64,000 nucleotides of DNA from an uncultured Cyclobacteriaceae bacterium (GTDB lineage Bacteria > Bacteroidota > Bacteroidia > Cytophagales > Cyclobacteriaceae): contig CAKZRQ010000057.1 of the NCBI GenBank assembly GCA_937146645.1, positions 62,001-126,000 on the forward strand, written 5' to 3'. A program made the position numbers and the translations under genes. This document shows positions 26,048 through 33,986 of this stretch, one piece after another (the first letter of the stretch is position 1; each line of letters begins with the position of its first letter). Below the pieces are notes generated by a model, which saw only the letters and a list, made by a program, of their open reading frames with translations, was not told the DNA's origin and ran no database searches.

Positions 26048-26911
26048 ATGTCCAGACAGCTTATTGCTCTTGTCCTTTTTTCATTTCTGACTTCAATCGG
26101 CTTTGCTCAGCAAAAGACTACCTATACTCTTTTTGATAGCAAAGGCAAGAAGGTTTCCTACAAGAAATTCCTCAAGAAGATCAAGGAGAATGATGTCATA
26201 CTTTTTGGTGAATATCACAATAATCCGATTTCGCACTGGATGCAGATGGAGCTAACCAAGGAATTGGATCAAAATGGTCAACTTACATTGGGGGCCGAGA
26301 TGTTTGAACGAGACAATCAGGTTGCTTTGGATCAATACCTTTCAGGAGAAATTGATGCCAAAGCTCTGGACACTCTAGCTCGATTATGGCCAAACTATAA
26401 GACAGATTATGCACCAATAGTCAATTACGCCAAGGCTAATGACATCCCTGTAATTGCCACAAATATCCCGAGGAGATATGCAGCAAAGGTGAATAAAGAA
26501 GGAGGTTTTGAAGCTTTGAATAGTCTTTCTGACGAGGAGAAAGGATGGGTCGCTCCGCTACCGGTAGAATTTGACGCCGAGCTGCCTCAATACAAAGCCA
26601 TGTTTGAAATGATGGCGGGGCATGGTGGCTCCATTGATATGGTCAAAGCTCAGGCCATCAAAGATGCAACCATGGCCTATTCTATCCTTGAGAATTATAG
26701 CGATGATCACACCTTTCTTCATTTGCACGGTTCTTTCCATTCAGACTTTTTTGAAGGTATACTTTGGTATTTGCAGCAGGCGAATGCGGAGCTAAGCTAT
26801 GGAACCATTGCCACCGTCGAGCAGGAGGATATCTCAAAGTTGGATGAAGAACATCTTGGCAGAGCTGATTTTATCCTCTGTGTAGATTCTGATGTTACAA
26901 AATCATACTAG
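26048..26911 (+). CDS. ChaN-like haem-binding protein
   Basis: 287 residues with a signal peptide ending AQQ at about 20. The ChaN / Cofac_haem_bdg pattern is clear: ILFGEYHNNPISHWMQ, GAEMFERDNQ, ARLWPNYKTDYAPIVNYAK, IATNIPRRYA, a central QAIKDATMAYSI, then LHLHGSFHSDFFEG. In Campylobacter ChaN, a Tyr at the domain edge binds haem; the corresponding Tyr cannot be fixed by eye. Likely periplasmic or outer-membrane haem handling. It is a monocistronic plus-strand gene converging on the 26915-27682 gene with a 3-nt gap. Confidence 0.85.
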   Translation: MSRQLIALVLFSFLTSIGFAQQKTTYTLFDSKGKKVSYKKFLKKIKENDVILFGEYHNNPISHWMQMELTKELDQNGQLTLGAEMFERDNQVALDQYLSGEIDAKALDTLARLWPNYKTDYAPIVNYAKANDIPVIATNIPRRYAAKVNKEGGFEALNSLSDEEKGWVAPLPVEFDAELPQYKAMFEMMAGHGGSIDMVKAQAIKDATMAYSILENYSDDHTFLHLHGSFHSDFFEGILWYLQQANAELSYGTIATVEQEDISKLDEEHLGRADFILCVDSDVTKSY

Positions 26912-26914
26912 GTC

Positions 26915-27682
26915 TTATTCTCTGATGGCTTCCTCAAAAAGCTTTCCTCCTTCGTAAATTTTGAGCGTACCAACCTGATCCCCTGACTTCAGAAACTCAT
27001 AAACTACATTCTCATAATTGAGGTAGAACATGTTTTCTGACTGCGGGAAAAGAAGCTTGGTCCAGACGGCTTCACCATTGGCCACGTCCGTTACCCGAAG
27101 AAATTTTCCTTCTTTTTTAATATTCACTATGCGATCCAGTAGGGTGTAGTCTCCAACATATTGATTGAGAATTTCTTCATCCAGTTCTACTTCCGCGACA
27201 TGCTGATGATCATAGCTAATCACACGGGTAAGTTTCCATTCGTCGTTTATCTCTTTCCATAAGGCTGTGAATTTCCCAGAACCGATCAATTTTTCTGTTC
27301 CATCCGGGATTTGGAGATAGAAAAGATGATCAGCGAATTCAAGAGCACCGAAATTATCCATAGGAAATACCTGCAAAGTTCCCTCTGTCAATTGCCGTCT
27401 TATGGGTTGTCTATTTCTTTGTTCATCACCACAAAAAATGGACATATCAGACATCTCATCATCCTTTGATGAAGTTTTGCCAGCCACATCATGAAAGAAT
27501 TCGAAGTCTTCAGAGAGATAGAAATCGTACATTTCCAGATCACAGTTATTCTGTGCCGAAAAGTAGAGACTATCCATTTTCTTGATTTCCTGGTAGAGCG
27601 TTCCAGTGTCCTGGGCAAAGGAGTTGGCGGTCATTAGGCATGATACAACCAACCCAAATGTGAGGTAGATTATCTGCTTCAT
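26915..27682 (-). CDS. Secreted NTF2-like protein with DUF3471-like tail
   Basis: 255 residues with a signal peptide (ending SFAQD at about 24). Residues 28-165 fit DUF4440 (SLYFSAQNNCDLEMYDFYLS, SEDFEFFHDVAGKTSS). The C-terminal 90 residues (LNQYVGDYTLLDRIVNIKKEG to the end) look like a small beta domain of the DUF3471 kind often fused to beta-lactamase-like proteins. Function unknown. It is followed on the minus strand by the chaN convergent end. Confidence 0.75.
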   Translation of the reverse strand: MKQIIYLTFGLVVSCLMTANSFAQDTGTLYQEIKKMDSLYFSAQNNCDLEMYDFYLSEDFEFFHDVAGKTSSKDDEMSDMSIFCGDEQRNRQPIRRQLTEGTLQVFPMDNFGALEFADHLFYLQIPDGTEKLIGSGKFTALWKEINDEWKLTRVISYDHQHVAEVELDEEILNQYVGDYTLLDRIVNIKKEGKFLRVTDVANGEAVWTKLLFPQSENMFYLNYENVVYEFLKSGDQVGTLKIYEGGKLFEEAIRE

Positions 27683-27716
27683 AGGTTAGGTTAAAGAGCA
27701 GATAGAATATAAGGAA

Positions 27717-27752
27717 TTAAAAGGAGTCTTAAGTTTTACTCAAGCTCCTTTT
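27717..27752 (-). terminator. Putative terminator after the GH3 gene
   Basis: A hairpin AAAAGGAGCTTGAG... pairing with ...CTTAAGACTCCTTTT, with two small irregularities, lies about 25-50 nt after the GH3 stop and ends in a T run on the minus strand. Confidence 0.55.
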
Positions 27753-27773
27753 ATGAATCTTCAGCCAAAACCC

Positions 27774-29594
27774 TTACTGATATTCTAAACCAAACCCAAA
27801 TGGGTAAAGTGGATCTTTTGAATCATGTGGGAGGTCTTCAAATTGAGCTTCCACAGCGGCCACACTTGAAGGAATCTCGACCGGCAATTTCCCTGTAGGC
27901 TTAAACTTGCCAAACAAGAGTTCAGCTAAGATTTCGTCCTCACAATCAAAATCTACTATTAGGGCCATGCTAACCGCATTGATTTCTGGAAAGACAGCAG
28001 GACGATTCATGGTGAAAATCGATATTGTAGGTTTAGTGTTGATCAAAGCCAGCATCTCTTCTTTTTCCTTTTTAGGAAAGTCCAATCGGCCTTCAAGAAA
28101 CATTCTTTGTAAAAAGTACTCTGGATTTTTAACAGGTGTATGGGGTGTGCCAAATTTCAAAACAATAACATCGGCTTTTGCAGGATCACTTACTACTTCT
28201 GCGTAGGACTCAATAGATACTGGGTTGATTCCTTGGGGATAAACCTTGATTTTTTCAGCCAGAGGTAAAATTCCCTCCTCGTTTTTTGCTAAAACCAAAG
28301 ATCTGCGCTGTGCTTCTCTTCCTTTTTCTTTGTGCTCTTGATTTTGAAAAACTTCCAGTCCTTCTTCGCTGAGATAAGGGTTGTCAAATAAGCCTAGAAT
28401 AAACTTATCATGAAGGATTCTTCTAATGGATTCATCAATTCTATCTACCGAAATACTTCCCTCATTGACAAGTTCAACGACTAAGTTCGCACAGCTCTCA
28501 CCACCAAACATATCCACTCCGGCATCAAGAACTTTTTTTACTCGTTCTTTTGGCGAAAGCTCCTCCACGCCCCAGGCAGAGGCAGGTTTGGCAGGGTTAT
28601 CATAAATAAGAGCCCAATCCGTACAAACCACGCCTTCGAAGCCCAATGAATCTCTCAATAAGTCCGTTACGATTTCCTTATTAAATCCAAATGCCACTTC
28701 TTCCTCAGTGATACCGATAGGTTGACCATAGTATAGCATTAGCTGGGCGGTGCCAGCCGGCAAAGCTCCTTCGGTAAATGGCTTGAGATGATATTCAAAA
28801 TTCCCACCAGGATAGACTTGCTCTTTGCCCGTTGCAAAGTGCGAATCCATTCCGTCTTTTTGTGGACCTCCTCCAGGGAAGTGCTTGGTCATAGTCAAAA
28901 TACTTCCTGGCCCTAACTCATCACCTTGAAAGCCTTCAACGTAGGCTTTGGTTAGTTTGGCGCTGATATCTGCATCCTCTCCAAAGGTAGTGTAGGTGCG
29001 ATACCATCTTGGTTCAGTGGCTAAATCGGCCATTGGATGCAAGGCTAGTCTAATTCCTATTGCTAAATACTCTTGCCTCGAAATATCTCCGAACTCTTTA
29101 ACTAAATCAGCATCATTAATAGCCCCAAAACCAAGTTCAGAAGGCCATCTTGAATGGAAACGATTTGGTCCGGCAGCTTCACTGAATCTAATACTGTGTC
29201 TGGGGTCAGAATAAAATGTAATCGGAATTCCCAGACGTGTATTTTCAGCTAATTCCTGAAGTTTATTGTTATGCTCAATATTGGCTTGAGGAGTAGCCAT
29301 TCCAGGCATATTTAAATGATTAATTTTGAGTTGGGTCACTAATGAGTCCACAATCTCGAACCCCTGACCCATCTCAGGAGCCCATCTGGCATTAAACATA
29401 AGTCCTGCCTTTTCCTCCACGGTCATCTTGGACAGAAGATCCTCAATTCTTGCCTCAATAGGTTGGCTAGAATCCTCATAGATATCTAGCTTATTATTTT
29501 TATTCAAGTCCCTGAATTCGGAACTTTTCTCTACTGAGCTTGCACATCCATATAGGATGGAAGAAATCATAAGTATGGTTAATAGCTTTTTCAT
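27774..29594 (-). CDS. Glycoside hydrolase family 3 lipoprotein
   Basis: 606 residues with a lipobox near Cys17 (ILYGCASS). Just after it, DLNKNNKLDIYED resembles a calcium-binding EF/dockerin loop seen at the head of many Bacteroidota GH3 proteins. The TIM barrel follows: PMADLATEPRWYRTYTTFGED, KHFPGGGPQKDGMDSH, and the nucleophile region GFEGVVCTDWALIYD with its Asp. A shortened second domain is present and no FnIII tail, so it is below the common 700-850-residue size. Beta-glycosidase activity is likely; the sugar is not predictable. An OM-like gene starts 9 nt upstream. Confidence 0.88.
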   Translation of the reverse strand: MKKLLTILMISSILYGCASSVEKSSEFRDLNKNNKLDIYEDSSQPIEARIEDLLSKMTVEEKAGLMFNARWAPEMGQGFEIVDSLVTQLKINHLNMPGMATPQANIEHNNKLQELAENTRLGIPITFYSDPRHSIRFSEAAGPNRFHSRWPSELGFGAINDADLVKEFGDISRQEYLAIGIRLALHPMADLATEPRWYRTYTTFGEDADISAKLTKAYVEGFQGDELGPGSILTMTKHFPGGGPQKDGMDSHFATGKEQVYPGGNFEYHLKPFTEGALPAGTAQLMLYYGQPIGITEEEVAFGFNKEIVTDLLRDSLGFEGVVCTDWALIYDNPAKPASAWGVEELSPKERVKKVLDAGVDMFGGESCANLVVELVNEGSISVDRIDESIRRILHDKFILGLFDNPYLSEEGLEVFQNQEHKEKGREAQRRSLVLAKNEEGILPLAEKIKVYPQGINPVSIESYAEVVSDPAKADVIVLKFGTPHTPVKNPEYFLQRMFLEGRLDFPKKEKEEMLALINTKPTISIFTMNRPAVFPEINAVSMALIVDFDCEDEILAELLFGKFKPTGKLPVEIPSSVAAVEAQFEDLPHDSKDPLYPFGFGLEYQ

Positions 29595-29603
29595 ATTTTT
29601 TTT

Positions 29604-30269
29604 TTAAAAGTTCCATTCAGCAAAGAGTCCATAGTTCTCTTTGAACTTCTTTTTAGGACCATACTGGTCTAAATTGCTTGCCAAACCGAAACTTAGTCTG
29701 TTTTTTTTCAACCCAGCTCTTAAATATAAGAAGCTTCTATTGTGCTGCATTTCCCCTAATCCTTGATTGTATAAAACCTGAAACCTCGCCAGTAAAGCAA
29801 GGTTTTCGTTGATTGGAGGGGTATATTCATAAAGCCCAAAAAAGCCTAAGTCATTGTCCCCATCGACTGAAAATGAAAGTATGCTTACCGAAAGAAAGGT
29901 TTTGGAAACAAAAACATGTTTCGGTCCTATGACGGGTGTAAGTCCTACTTCGGAATTTACATTTACACCTACCATTGCACTGAATCCCCTTCCCACAGAA
30001 TAATTAACCTGATTTATTGTTGCCAATTCGTTATCCCCCTTCTCTTGGTCGTAGCTGGCTGTGTAGGTAGCAAGGCTAAATAGTGAAAACTTACTATTCG
30101 GAGCGAAATCCCGATTGATCACCAGCTGAGAGAATATGGCATCGTTACCAAAAAAAATCTCAGCTGGAATAGGAGGGACAGGTTTTTGACCAAAGACAAA
30201 ATTGCTACTTAGGAAAAGAGCAATTATCAACAGCCTCGATATTTTGGTTATTTTGGGTTTGTTACTCAT
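29604..30269 (-). CDS. Outer-membrane beta-barrel-like protein
   Basis: 221 residues with a signal peptide ending VFGQK at about 28. The rest is short alternating strands ending in aromatic residues (FSLFSLATYTASYD, GFSAMVGVNVNSEVG, LGFFGLYEYTP, NLALLARFQVLYN, FLYLRAGLKKN) and a terminal FAEWNF, the kind of C-terminal Phe signature used for outer-membrane insertion. Family not named. It is 9 nt ahead of the GH3 gene and probably co-transcribed with it; a role in substrate passage is inferred. Confidence 0.6.
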   Translation of the reverse strand: MSNKPKITKISRLLIIALFLSSNFVFGQKPVPPIPAEIFFGNDAIFSQLVINRDFAPNSKFSLFSLATYTASYDQEKGDNELATINQVNYSVGRGFSAMVGVNVNSEVGLTPVIGPKHVFVSKTFLSVSILSFSVDGDNDLGFFGLYEYTPPINENLALLARFQVLYNQGLGEMQHNRSFLYLRAGLKKNRLSFGLASNLDQYGPKKKFKENYGLFAEWNF

Positions 30270-30350
30270 TCGTAATCCTATCTATCTGGATACAAATGAC
30301 CCGATCTTATTATTATTAAGTTTTGCCTTAGGGCAAGATTTTAAAAAAAG

Positions 30351-30920
30351 TCACAGTTCTGATTTCAGCCTGCTCAAAGTGTATTGAGTGACTCCTAAAT
30401 ACGAAGCGATAACTCTGCTTGATAATTTGCTCAGGATTTTTGGGTGGTTCGCCATAAGCCATTTTAATCGTTCGAGTGCTGAGTATCCTTGAAATCCGTA
30501 AATCCTTTGTTGAGAGGTCATATAGGCCTGTTCTAGCATGTTTCGGTAGGAAGAACTGAATTCTGGTATTTCGTCAACAAGTCGATAATAATCTTCTTGT
30601 CTTATCTCGAGCACTTCGGATTCTGTTACGCTCTGCATAAATTCGAAAGATGGTTCCTGATTGATAAAGCTGGTCAAGGCTGTGCCAAACTTATCCTCAA
30701 AGGCGAAATATCGTGTCATTTCTTGACCCTCGGTATTAGTGGTGAATAACCTTAGGCATCCGCTATTCACGAAGTACATGTGTCGGCAAATTTTTCCCTG
30801 GCGAAGAAGAAAGTCTTTTCTCTTAAGTCTTCTTAGGGTAAAAAATTCTCTTACTACTTCAAATTGATCAGGGCTCAAGCCATGTCCATTGTTCAAATAG
30901 TGAAAAAGCTGATCAAACAT
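30351..30920 (-). CDS. Crp/Fnr-family transcriptional regulator
   Basis: 189 residues. The cyclic-nucleotide-binding-type beta barrel covers about 15-130 (LRRLKRKDFLLRQGKICRHM, FVNSGCLRLFT, RYFAFEDKFGTALTSFINQE). The C-terminal helix-turn-helix is short (IASYLGVTQYTLSRLKSEL). No FNR-type cysteine set is present. It lies 81 nt upstream of the OM protein/GH3 genes on the same strand and may control them; the ligand is unknown. Confidence 0.85.
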   Translation of the reverse strand: MFDQLFHYLNNGHGLSPDQFEVVREFFTLRRLKRKDFLLRQGKICRHMYFVNSGCLRLFTTNTEGQEMTRYFAFEDKFGTALTSFINQEPSFEFMQSVTESEVLEIRQEDYYRLVDEIPEFSSSYRNMLEQAYMTSQQRIYGFQGYSALERLKWLMANHPKILSKLSSRVIASYLGVTQYTLSRLKSEL

Positions 30921-30936
30921 AACAGAAAGTACGAAT

Positions 30937-31590
30937 TCAATTCAAAATATCTGTCCCAAGAAGATTCATTTCCAGGTCGTACCAGATTTTCTTAGTGGGC
31001 ATGATTAGGCCATTTACCTCTCGACTACCTTCATTGAATACGATCTCTCCTCCAGACCCATCATTCTTTACGAACTTAAACCCTTCGAGATAGAAGTTTT
31101 CTCGATTGATGTAGAATTCATAATTCTCCGCTTCATAATTGATGTGGATTACATAAACGGGTTTTTCTTTGATGGTTTCTTCCTCAAATTCTTCTTGAAT
31201 CTTGACCCCTGGATCAAAGAATTTAGAAGCCATTCCCCAGATAAAAGGATAGAAATTGTAAGTCCATTGATATGAATCGCAATTCGATCCCTCACTATGA
31301 TCCACACATCCATCAGGACTGTATTCCAGATGCACCTTTCTGAATAGATTGTTATACACGAAAACGTTGGAAGCGTTATCCATTTTGAGCTGGATGATTT
31401 CCTCGTTGTTATCACTAAAGACGCTTTGGCTGGTAATCTCTATTTCTACATTTTGACCATACCAAGAATCCTTACTATCGTGATAATTTTGGCAATTTTG
31501 GGCGATTTGTTCACTTGTGAGATCTGTAGGATTAGGGGAGCAAGAGACAATCAGGCAAATGATCCCCATCAGTAGGGCTGGGCTTTTCAT
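30937..31590 (-). CDS. Lipoprotein of unknown function
   Basis: 217 residues from the ATG at 31590. The upstream TTG start is rejected because the signal peptide (KSPALLMGIICLIVSCSPN) begins cleanly at the ATG. Lipobox Cys about 17. The mature domain is rich in beta strands (NVEIEITSQSVFSDNNEEI, KVHLEYSPDGCVDHSEG, YEFYINRENFYLEGFKFVK, LIMPTKKIWYDLEMNLLG) and resembles the DUF6503/LolA-like type of Bacteroidota lipoprotein, but I am not certain. Confidence 0.6.
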   Translation of the reverse strand: MKSPALLMGIICLIVSCSPNPTDLTSEQIAQNCQNYHDSKDSWYGQNVEIEITSQSVFSDNNEEIIQLKMDNASNVFVYNNLFRKVHLEYSPDGCVDHSEGSNCDSYQWTYNFYPFIWGMASKFFDPGVKIQEEFEEETIKEKPVYVIHINYEAENYEFYINRENFYLEGFKFVKNDGSGGEIVFNEGSREVNGLIMPTKKIWYDLEMNLLGTDILN

Positions 31591-31656
31591 ACATGAAAAG
31601 TACAAGATTCTTTCTAAACGAATCTTTTGATCAATCTTATGGGTTGAGATGCAGGA

Positions 31657-32010
31657 TTACTTCACTCTTTTGTAATCCACCCTGGCTTTTGAAGGCCCCT
31701 CGGGATTTGGATCTAGATAAAGTTCATTGCCAGCTAAAAGTGTGATTTCTTTTTTCTCACCTTTCACGCAATCCATCGTTTCCAGAACTTCACCATCCCT
31801 TTGGATTCTTATGGAAAAGGTTCTTTCTCCTACATTTTTAACAATTGCGATGCAATCTTCCCCAGCATAGGGATTGATGGTGGCATCCTGACCAGGACCC
31901 TTCCCGGTCATAATCATGCTTTGCACATTATCCAGTTCGATAATTATTGCATTTGAGGAACAAGCTTGGAGGATAAATAGAAGGAGTAAAAAGCTTAAGG
32001 TATTTTTCAT
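31657..32010 (-). CDS. Small lipoprotein, unknown
   Basis: 117 residues from the ATG at 32010; a TTG six codons upstream is unlikely. Lipobox around Cys17 (LLFILQACSS). The mature domain is about 100 residues of predicted beta strands (QDATINPYAGEDCIAIVKNV, TFSIRIQRDGEVLETMDCVK, ELYLDPNPEG) with two cysteines that could pair. No family recognised. Confidence 0.6.
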   Translation of the reverse strand: MKNTLSFLLLLFILQACSSNAIIIELDNVQSMIMTGKGPGQDATINPYAGEDCIAIVKNVGERTFSIRIQRDGEVLETMDCVKGEKKEITLLAGNELYLDPNPEGPSKARVDYKRVK

Positions 32011-32091
32011 AGTGTTTTTGTTTGTCAATCTTAAATACGACCAGCTATTGTCCTATGGATTTTTAAAAGTTCTCTCGTAGAAAGTCGCAGA

Positions 32092-32150
32092 TTGAATTAG
32101 AGACTTTAAATCTTGGTGAATGCGTACAAGAATCTGTGAATATTAGCGGG
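32092..32150. repeat. Possible remnant of the CGCAGA-type intergenic repeat
   Basis: Pieces GTCGCAGATT, AAATCTTGGTGAATGCG and AATCTGTGAATATTAGCGGG look like decayed Bacteroidota CGCAGATT/AATCTGCG elements, as in copies A-C at 13-15 kb. The match is weak and base-by-base alignment was not possible. Confidence 0.3.
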
Positions 32151-32166
32151 AATGATCATATTTCAT

Positions 32167-32196
32167 AAAAAAAGGAAGCCCGATTGGACTCCCTTT
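32167..32196 (-). terminator. Intrinsic terminator after the Spy/plug gene
   Basis: On the minus strand, AAAGGGAGTCC pairs with GGGCTTCCTTT over 11 bp, counting two G-U pairs, with the 4-nt loop AATC. Seven T residues follow. It ends the sigma / membrane protein / Spy-plug operon. Confidence 0.85.
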
Positions 32197-32221
32197 TCCT
32201 CGAAAATCAACCAATATTTAT

Positions 32222-33034
32222 TTACTTCTTTTTCTTTTTGGGCTTTTCGCCATCCTTCAAAGTGATGATGACTACGCCATTTTTTCCATCCTCACCATAT
32301 ACCGCTTCAGCAGCTTGGTCTTTAAGGACGCTTATGCTTTCGATTCCATCTGGATCAAGATCGAAATCTTTCATAGAGTAACCTTTGACCATATCATCGC
32401 CATAATTGATGACAAAAAGAGGTTGTTCTCCATCCTTATCCTTATTCATTCGGATCATGACCTTGTTATTTTTGGAATCGGGGAATAGGGTGGTTCCGCT
32501 AGATGAAGAGACTCCATAACCAGTAGCCTTACCGTTAACAATGGTGATGCCATCAGAATTCTGACCATTAGAGTCAAAGAAATATGATCCCTTTACCACA
32601 AAACGATTCTTCAACATTTCGATTTGCTCGTCATTCAGCTCATTCTTGATTGCTACTAAGGCAGTGAGCTTCTTTTTCTTTAGGTCATTTTCCAGAGCCA
32701 GGACCTTGTCCATTTGCCTTTGAACGGCAGCATCATCCAGCTGATTTTCTTCTAGCATTTCTTTCATCTTTTTGGTCTCCTCATCCAGATCCCACTTAAG
32801 GGTAGAAAATTCGCCAGCAGTTTCTGCATGGATTTTTTTGATTGCATTTGCCTGAGCATCTGTGAGTTCTAGTTTCTCACGCATTTCCATGATGCGATCT
32901 GCGGAATAAAGATTGCTTTGGAAAATGTCCGTGGGTGCATTGAAGGAGCTTTTAGCGACATAAGTCTTGGTAAGCTGCGCATTGCAGACTCCTGCGATCA
33001 GTGCAAAGGAAAGTACTAATACTAGCTTTTTCAT
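32222..33034 (-). CDS. Spy/CpxP-like periplasmic protein with a SusC-plug-like C-terminus
   Basis: 270 residues with a signal peptide ending CNAQ. Residues about 45-145 form an LTxxQ-type helical hairpin: MEMREKLELTDAQANAIKKI and a second LNDEQIEMLKNRF, as in Spy/CpxP/CnrX proteins. The C-terminal part (about 215-265) reads QPLFVINYGDD..., then IESISVLKDQAAEAVYGED and GKNGVVIITLK, like the plug of SusC-family TonB receptors (IESIxVLKDxxAxAIYGxxGxNGVIxITTK). It ends in five Lys residues. It is the third gene behind an ECF sigma factor and a small membrane protein, which recalls CnrYXH-type stress systems. The metal or stress ligand is unknown. Confidence 0.8.
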   Translation of the reverse strand: MKKLVLVLSFALIAGVCNAQLTKTYVAKSSFNAPTDIFQSNLYSADRIMEMREKLELTDAQANAIKKIHAETAGEFSTLKWDLDEETKKMKEMLEENQLDDAAVQRQMDKVLALENDLKKKKLTALVAIKNELNDEQIEMLKNRFVVKGSYFFDSNGQNSDGITIVNGKATGYGVSSSSGTTLFPDSKNNKVMIRMNKDKDGEQPLFVINYGDDMVKGYSMKDFDLDPDGIESISVLKDQAAEAVYGEDGKNGVVIITLKDGEKPKKKKK

Positions 33035-33070
33035 GATAATAGATTTAATAGGGGTATTGTAATAGTTGGT

Positions 33071-33391
33071 TTAGTATGATGTCAAAAGGGCACTGGTGGG
33101 AGATTCCCAGGTGTCCATATAAGTAGTCTCTTCGATGGTAAATAGCTGCTCCTGATTATCAGTTTCCTCAAGGCTAATGATAATTACTTCAGTCGGAGCT
33201 TCAGCCACTACTGGTTCGGGCCAGATCAGCGGAGCGAATAGGAATAGCGATGCAGCGATTCCCATGGTAAGCCATAACGGAGTCATATTTGCTTTCGGCT
33301 TTGGTAAGCCCTCGAATTCTGGTATGTCGATCGATTGGTCTTTGACTCTCAGTTCGTCAAAAAACAACTCTAATTCTTTATCCTTTTCCAT
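33071..33391 (-). CDS. Small single-pass membrane protein, probable anti-sigma factor
   Basis: 106 residues: a charged cytoplasmic N-terminus of about 37 residues (KELELFFDELRVKDQSIDIP), one membrane helix (about 38-58, TPLWLTMGIAASLFLFAPLIW), then about 45 acidic extracytoplasmic residues. It starts 1 nt after the sigma gene stop. Size and layout resemble short anti-sigma factors such as CnrY; no zinc anti-sigma motif is visible. The anti-sigma role is inferred from context. Confidence 0.55.
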   Translation of the reverse strand: MEKDKELELFFDELRVKDQSIDIPEFEGLPKPKANMTPLWLTMGIAASLFLFAPLIWPEPVVAEAPTEVIIISLEETDNQEQLFTIEETTYMDTWESPTSALLTSY

Positions 33392-33392
33392 C

Positions 33393-33881
33393 TCAAATCT
33401 GTTCTTGAGTTTTCAAAATCATCTGCTTTAATCTCTTCTTACCACGATCGTAATGGGTCCTCGCGGTTCCGATACTCACTTGTAGCACTTGTGCGCAATC
33501 TTCCAGAGTCATGTGATGATAAAAAACCATCAGTAGAATCTGTCCCTGCATTGGAGAGAGTTGCTTGATCAGCTGTTCATAATTCTCCCTCGGTTCATCG
33601 ATCCCTGTCTCGACCTGAGCTAATCCATGGTGATCGTCAATCGACTCCATCGCCATTCCCTTTTTGAATTGGTCGATGGCAGTGTATCTGATCACTGAGA
33701 AAAGCCAGGTTTTCGGGCTGGACTTTTCATTAAATCGCGCTCGTCCTTCCAGGATTTTTAAGTACACCAACTGGAGTACATCCTTCGCTTGGTCCTCATC
33801 GAAGGAGCAGCATTGGCGGGCCCAAAGAAAGGCATCCTCGTGATGCTGCTGAAGAATATGTTCAAGTGCAGAACTAGTCAT
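33393..33881 (-). CDS. ECF sigma factor
   Basis: 162 residues. Region 2 is at about 10-75 (QHHEDAFLWARQCCSFDEDQ, AKDVLQLVYLKILEGRARF, SPKTWLFSVIRYTAIDQFKK). Region 4 is at about 105-160 (QLSPMQGQILLMVFYHHMTL, EDCAQVLQVSIGTARTHYDR, GKKRLKQMIL). It has an unusually good Shine-Dalgarno (AAGGAG, 3 nt from the ATG) for this phylum. It is the first gene of an operon with a probable anti-sigma factor and a Spy-like protein. A G-rich segment upstream at 33911-33926 may be its own promoter. Confidence 0.93.
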   Translation of the reverse strand: MTSSALEHILQQHHEDAFLWARQCCSFDEDQAKDVLQLVYLKILEGRARFNEKSSPKTWLFSVIRYTAIDQFKKGMAMESIDDHHGLAQVETGIDEPRENYEQLIKQLSPMQGQILLMVFYHHMTLEDCAQVLQVSIGTARTHYDRGKKRLKQMILKTQEQI

Positions 33882-33910
33882 TTACTCCTTAGTCAGGATT
33901 TGCTCGAAAA

Positions 33911-33926
33911 ATATGACAGCACCCCC
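33911..33926 (-). promoter_or_regulatory. Candidate autoregulated promoter of the second ECF operon
   Basis: On the minus strand this reads GGGGGTGCTGTCATAT followed by TTTTTC, about 30-45 nt upstream of the sigma gene ATG. GGGG and TGTCAT boxes of this kind may be the -35/-10 of the sigma factor itself; this is inference from position and composition. Confidence 0.3.
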
Positions 33927-33947
33927 AGATTTTTTTACTGAAAAAAT

Positions 33948-33975
33948 AAAAAGAGGTTTTTAAAACCTCTTTTTT
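33948..33975 (-). terminator. Intrinsic terminator after glpF
   Basis: A near-perfect 13-bp inverted repeat (AAAAAGAGGTTTT / AAAACCTCTTTTT, one-base spacer) 12 nt after the glpF stop. A and T runs on both sides would allow termination on either strand. Confidence 0.8.
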
Positions 33976-33986
33976 GAATTCTTTAA

